A stretch of DNA of 64,000 bases from contig NC_063259.1 of the NCBI RefSeq assembly GCF_019578655.1, forward strand, positions 27,081,277 to 27,145,276, read 5' to 3'. Below are positions 60,876 to 64,000 of this stretch, one piece after another; within the stretch, counting starts at the first letter, position 1; every line of letters starts with the position of its first letter. This DNA is from Ricinus communis (taxonomy: Eukaryota > Streptophyta > Magnoliopsida > Malpighiales > Euphorbiaceae). Made by a program: the position numbers and the translations under genes. A model generated the notes under the pieces. The model worked only from the letters and a program-made list of their open reading frames with translations. It was not told where the DNA came from and ran no database searches.

Positions 60876-63549
60876 CGCGAAAGTATTCCCAAAATAGTTA
60901 TTTAGCTTTATACAAATTCAGAACATAGATGATGACGATAAAAAAAAAAAATATTTACTCAAGAGAGTTAAGTTTTGGTTTGTGATTGGATTGTAAATTT
61001 GAGAAACAGAAAAATTTATTGACTGCCTGAGATCCTATGAGATGGTTTTTTATTCCAGCCGTTAAGTTTTGCCGTTACTAGCAGCCGTTGATACAAAAGC
61101 AGGTGTAATATTGCATTAGGCGGGGTATTATTCTATACAGGACGAGTGTAGCGTGTCAACCTTTGACAGAATACACAGTTGCACACTTGCAGCGTTTCTA
61201 TCCAAGAAAATTCTTTTCATGGTCAGCTCACAGGTGCGTGGAATCTTTTATTAATTTTGTCGTTGGCTATTCTTTGTTGATTTTTATATTTTTCTAAATG
61301 TATTTATTTCTTGATTTGCAGGCGTGAAGAATCTCAATTGAACTGCTTGAAGGAATAGATTTATTAGCAACAAGAAACACATCCTTGAACTTTGTTGAAT
61401 TTGGACTGATAATATTGGAATCATTGCCATAACCACTTTAAACATTTTCAATATTCCATAACGTTTGGGAAATATTAATAACGCTTCAAAGATCTCTGCT
61501 CAAAGATTATAGAAGAGGAAGTCAATAACAGTTTACTGAATATAAAAGGAAAAGAAACAAACAGGAAAGTGATAATTAAAGCATGAACAAGGTTCCCTCT
61601 TTAGAGAAAGAAATACCCTTTGAAATCCACGAAGAACATCAGAGGAAACATTTCCTAGAAGGAGAACAGGAATCAACCACTCTTCCTATTCCCAAATACG
61701 GTTTGAAATCCATGAAGAACATCACCGAGGAAACATTTACTAGAAGGAAAACAGGAAGTCATCACTCCTTCTATTCCCAAGATGGGATTAGAAATCAGTT
61801 TTTCTACTAATTTTCCCCCTGGCACTATACTACGGATTTCAGCTGTTCAGAAGCATGCTCTCTTGACCATTCTACCTTGCCAGCCTCCCTCAAAATCCAG
61901 TGGAATATCCAATAAAAGTGGACAGCAAGGATTAACAATAATCTTCTGCACCATGTGGCAATTCCCACGTCCATTCTTCAACCAAAAAACCCAACCATTT
62001 CTACCATTTAAGATGTTGAAGAGGACATCTGATGCCCTTCGTTATCAGTCCTTTGCCTATGGATCCAAAGGAACTTTTTCATGTCGACTGAAACATGCAG
62101 AAAAGCCACTTGTCATAACCAGAAAATATATATATAGAGAGAAACTTATACTTGTCTTACCAAATATAGAGACATTAACCATGAAGAGCCACTATATAAT
62201 TGAAACAGCCACAAGGAAAAAGAAAATAGAAAAGATAAAAAAACCAGAGAAAGCTTTATGATTATTCTTTCTTAAAACAGAGGTTTTAATTTCAGAGCTG
62301 TTGTGAGTGCATAGTAGATGATCATGCAGAAACTAGTATGTGCCGACAACACTGAAAATGAAAAATCGCGGTTGCTGCTGTAAAGTTCTTAGATACAAAT
62401 ATTGTACACTCACTTACAATTACAACGTGAACTTATGCAGGAAAGAAGATGACATTATCAGCCGAGACAAATGGAGAAGACTATCATCATCATCATCATA
62501 TGCTGCAACTTTGAACAAGTGCTTGAGACTAATTAACTAACTAAAAGAAAATCTGGGAATTTTCTGCAAGAATGAACAAGCAACATACGGAAAATAAGAA
62601 ATTATATACAAAGTTGCACTCTTGCAAAAACACCAAACTAAATTCTAACATATTTGAAGTAAACGTTCAGTATAGGAGTCTCCCGCAGAGAAAGTAGCTT
62701 GATAACCAGGTCAAAAGCATAAAATATCTTGTGCCCATATATTCTGCGCGTTGACAAATATAGCATATAAGGAAGATTTTGGACCTGCAAGTTTATTTCT
62801 TTTCCATAATAACCGAGCGGATGAGATTGGAAGCACAAATCTCAAGCTTTTCCAGAAAAGGGGCCTTGTTTGTAATAGTTTGATGCCTTTCAACGAACCA
62901 GAAGCTCTTGTGATATTAAATTACAAATTCGCATTATCATTTGTCAATAAATATTTTTACAACAAAACTTATGTTTTTTGACTTTTGTCTCTAAATTTAC
63001 GTATTTTCTTATTTAAAAGGAAATAGTAACTCTACTTCAAAACATCTTCTAATTATAAAATATTATATTCAAAATATACTTACTAAAAATATTTAGTTTA
63101 TAGTATATTTAACAGATCCACGATCCTGCGCAAAATATCATCTAGTATGAATTTAAAATGCATCAAAGACTTCATCTTTGAAATAAATTGCAGTATCTAT
63201 ACAGTCTTAATTGTCTCTGGATATTGAACATCTTTGATACACTAAATTGCTAGGAACAAAAGACACTGAAATCTAGAAAAGACATAACAGAATGAAACTC
63301 CTGGGTATAGACAGGAGTTTATGGTGTAAGCAGACAATGAGCAATGTTGCTTTTCCAGCAATGAAAGATTGGATGTTAGCATAAAAACTAAGTAAATTAT
63401 AGTCATATGCAAACTAACCAAGTAAGTTGCTGTCGTATGCAAACATAATATGAAAAACAAAATCTTCTCCCTTTCTTTGGAAATGAGTCACAAGGACAAT
63501 TTGGCATTTAAAACTTTCCAAACTAAACACAGACTATCGGCAACAATCT
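60876..63549. other. PB1-gene 3' flank and intergenic DNA
   Basis: No gene supported. It contains an imperfect tandem repeat at 61619-61786. The frame 61782-62261 (+) is open for 159 codons but shows no recognisable family features. Confidence 0.5.
61619..61786. repeat. Imperfect 83-85-bp tandem duplication
   Basis: Two units starting TTTGAAATCCA(C/T)GAAGAACATCA at 61619 and 61702. Both also share GAGGAAACATTT and CTATTCCCAA. The unit length is not a steady multiple of three, which argues against coding. Confidence 0.8.
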
Positions 63550-63705
63550 TCAGCCAGTTTCTTGCTCAAATTCTTCGCCTTCAGATTCCTCGGCATTATC
63601 AGCATCATCGTCATCAGCATCATTATCATAGTCTTCTTTATCATTATCAACGCTAGTTTTCCCAATCACTGGGAGGTTGCTATTGGTCTTTCTGATCTCA
63701 TTGCA
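63550..63705 (-). CDS. Possible last exon of a gene extending past the right edge
   Basis: An acceptor-like TTGGCAG before 63705 opens a 51-codon frame in phase 0 that ends at 63550. It encodes a basic-to-neutral start (NEIRKTNSNLPVIGK) followed by a strongly acidic Asp/Glu tail ending EEFEQETG. Acidic C-terminal tails are seen in many nuclear and chaperone proteins. An upstream candidate exon near 63915-63858 (AQLSESGLYFLIWVASN) does not join it cleanly in frame. I do not recognise the protein. The rest would lie beyond the window. Confidence 0.3.
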   Translation of the reverse strand, partial: CNEIRKTNSNLPVIGKTSVDNDKEDYDNDADDDDADNAEESEGEEFEQETG

Positions 63706-64000
63706 CTGCCAACACATTATACATGTCAATCCCAACAAATTGAATAATCTCAAAGGCACAAAGGCACAAATGCAGACCACAATCCCAATCATATGCATGA
63801 ACAGAAAGGTCCATAATGACTCCTATTAACAAAAGCTCAATTCAATTTTGTTTATACCCAATATTTGAAGCTACCCATATCAAGAAGTATAATCCAGATT
63901 CACTTAGTTGTGCATCTGCAAATAAATTGTCAATTTCTTCGATGGAGGGCTTAACACATATACAAATACGTTTTGTTAGGAATACATCACAATGCAGTCT

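Noticed and set aside
61782..62261. 159-codon plus-strand open frame
   Set aside because: No domain recognised on either strand. It lies just after a non-coding tandem repeat and lacks promoter or splice signals that I can support.
1..64000. tRNA, rRNA, CRISPR or bacterial operon features
   Set aside because: No cloverleaf with intact A and B boxes, no rRNA sequence, no repeat-spacer array. Gene structure and promoters are plant-nuclear throughout.

Overview
This is a window of plant nuclear DNA. It is strongly AT-rich between genes. It carries intron-containing genes with plant-type splice sites and plant-specific families: R2R3-MYB, ARO armadillo protein, peroxisomal copper amine oxidase, FRO ferric reductase, L-type lectin receptor kinase and a plant PB1 protein. 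The protein sequences read as eudicot. A member of the Malpighiales (for example Euphorbiaceae) would fit, but the window alone cannot settle the species. I see no rRNA, tRNA, CRISPR array or bacterial feature.

Layout, left to right. 1-6.8 kb is intergenic and holds a frameshifted RNase H-like retroelement remnant (3.2 kb) and an unexplained GC-richer block (5.2-5.45 kb). 6.86-8.2 kb (+) is an R2R3-MYB gene with three exons. 8.2-18.6 kb is a long gene-poor stretch containing what looks like an old dispersed repeat (13.1-14.3 kb). 18.6-20.5 kb (-) is an intronless ARO gene. 21.4-27.6 kb (-) is a complete 12-exon copper amine oxidase ending in a peroxisomal targeting signal. 28-39.4 kb is repeat-bearing intergenic DNA, including a miniature transposon (30.1 kb) and a Mutator-like element with a perfect 9-bp target duplication (37.2-38.2 kb). 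39.5-39.9 kb (-) is ribosomal protein L27a (uL15) with a typical ribosomal-protein promoter. 42.3-43.8 kb (-) is a four-exon USP-like gene. 44-46.8 kb is intergenic with nested inverted repeats. 46.8-47.84 kb is a candidate Pack-MULE: about 180-bp terminal inverted repeats enclosing a captured fragment of a PUS1/TruA pseudouridine synthase gene. 49.5-52.3 kb (+) is an eight-exon FRO ferric reductase. 54.1-56.1 kb (-) is an intronless lectin receptor kinase. 58.8 kb holds a second copy of the miniature transposon. 60.2-60.9 kb (+) is a small two-exon PB1 protein gene. The right edge may hold the last exon of a minus-strand gene that starts beyond the window.

The genes are ordinary, independently transcribed plant loci and do not form a pathway. 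They cover transcription control, polarized-growth signalling, amine oxidation in peroxisomes, translation, stress-related binding, metal reduction and membrane receptor signalling. The most notable material is the gene-fragment-capturing Mutator-like element at 46.8-47.8 kb. Next come the second Mutator-like element with its clean 9-bp duplication, and two GC-AG introns in unrelated genes. Exon boundaries were derived by eye from splice consensus, reading-frame continuity and remembered family conservation; no search was run.
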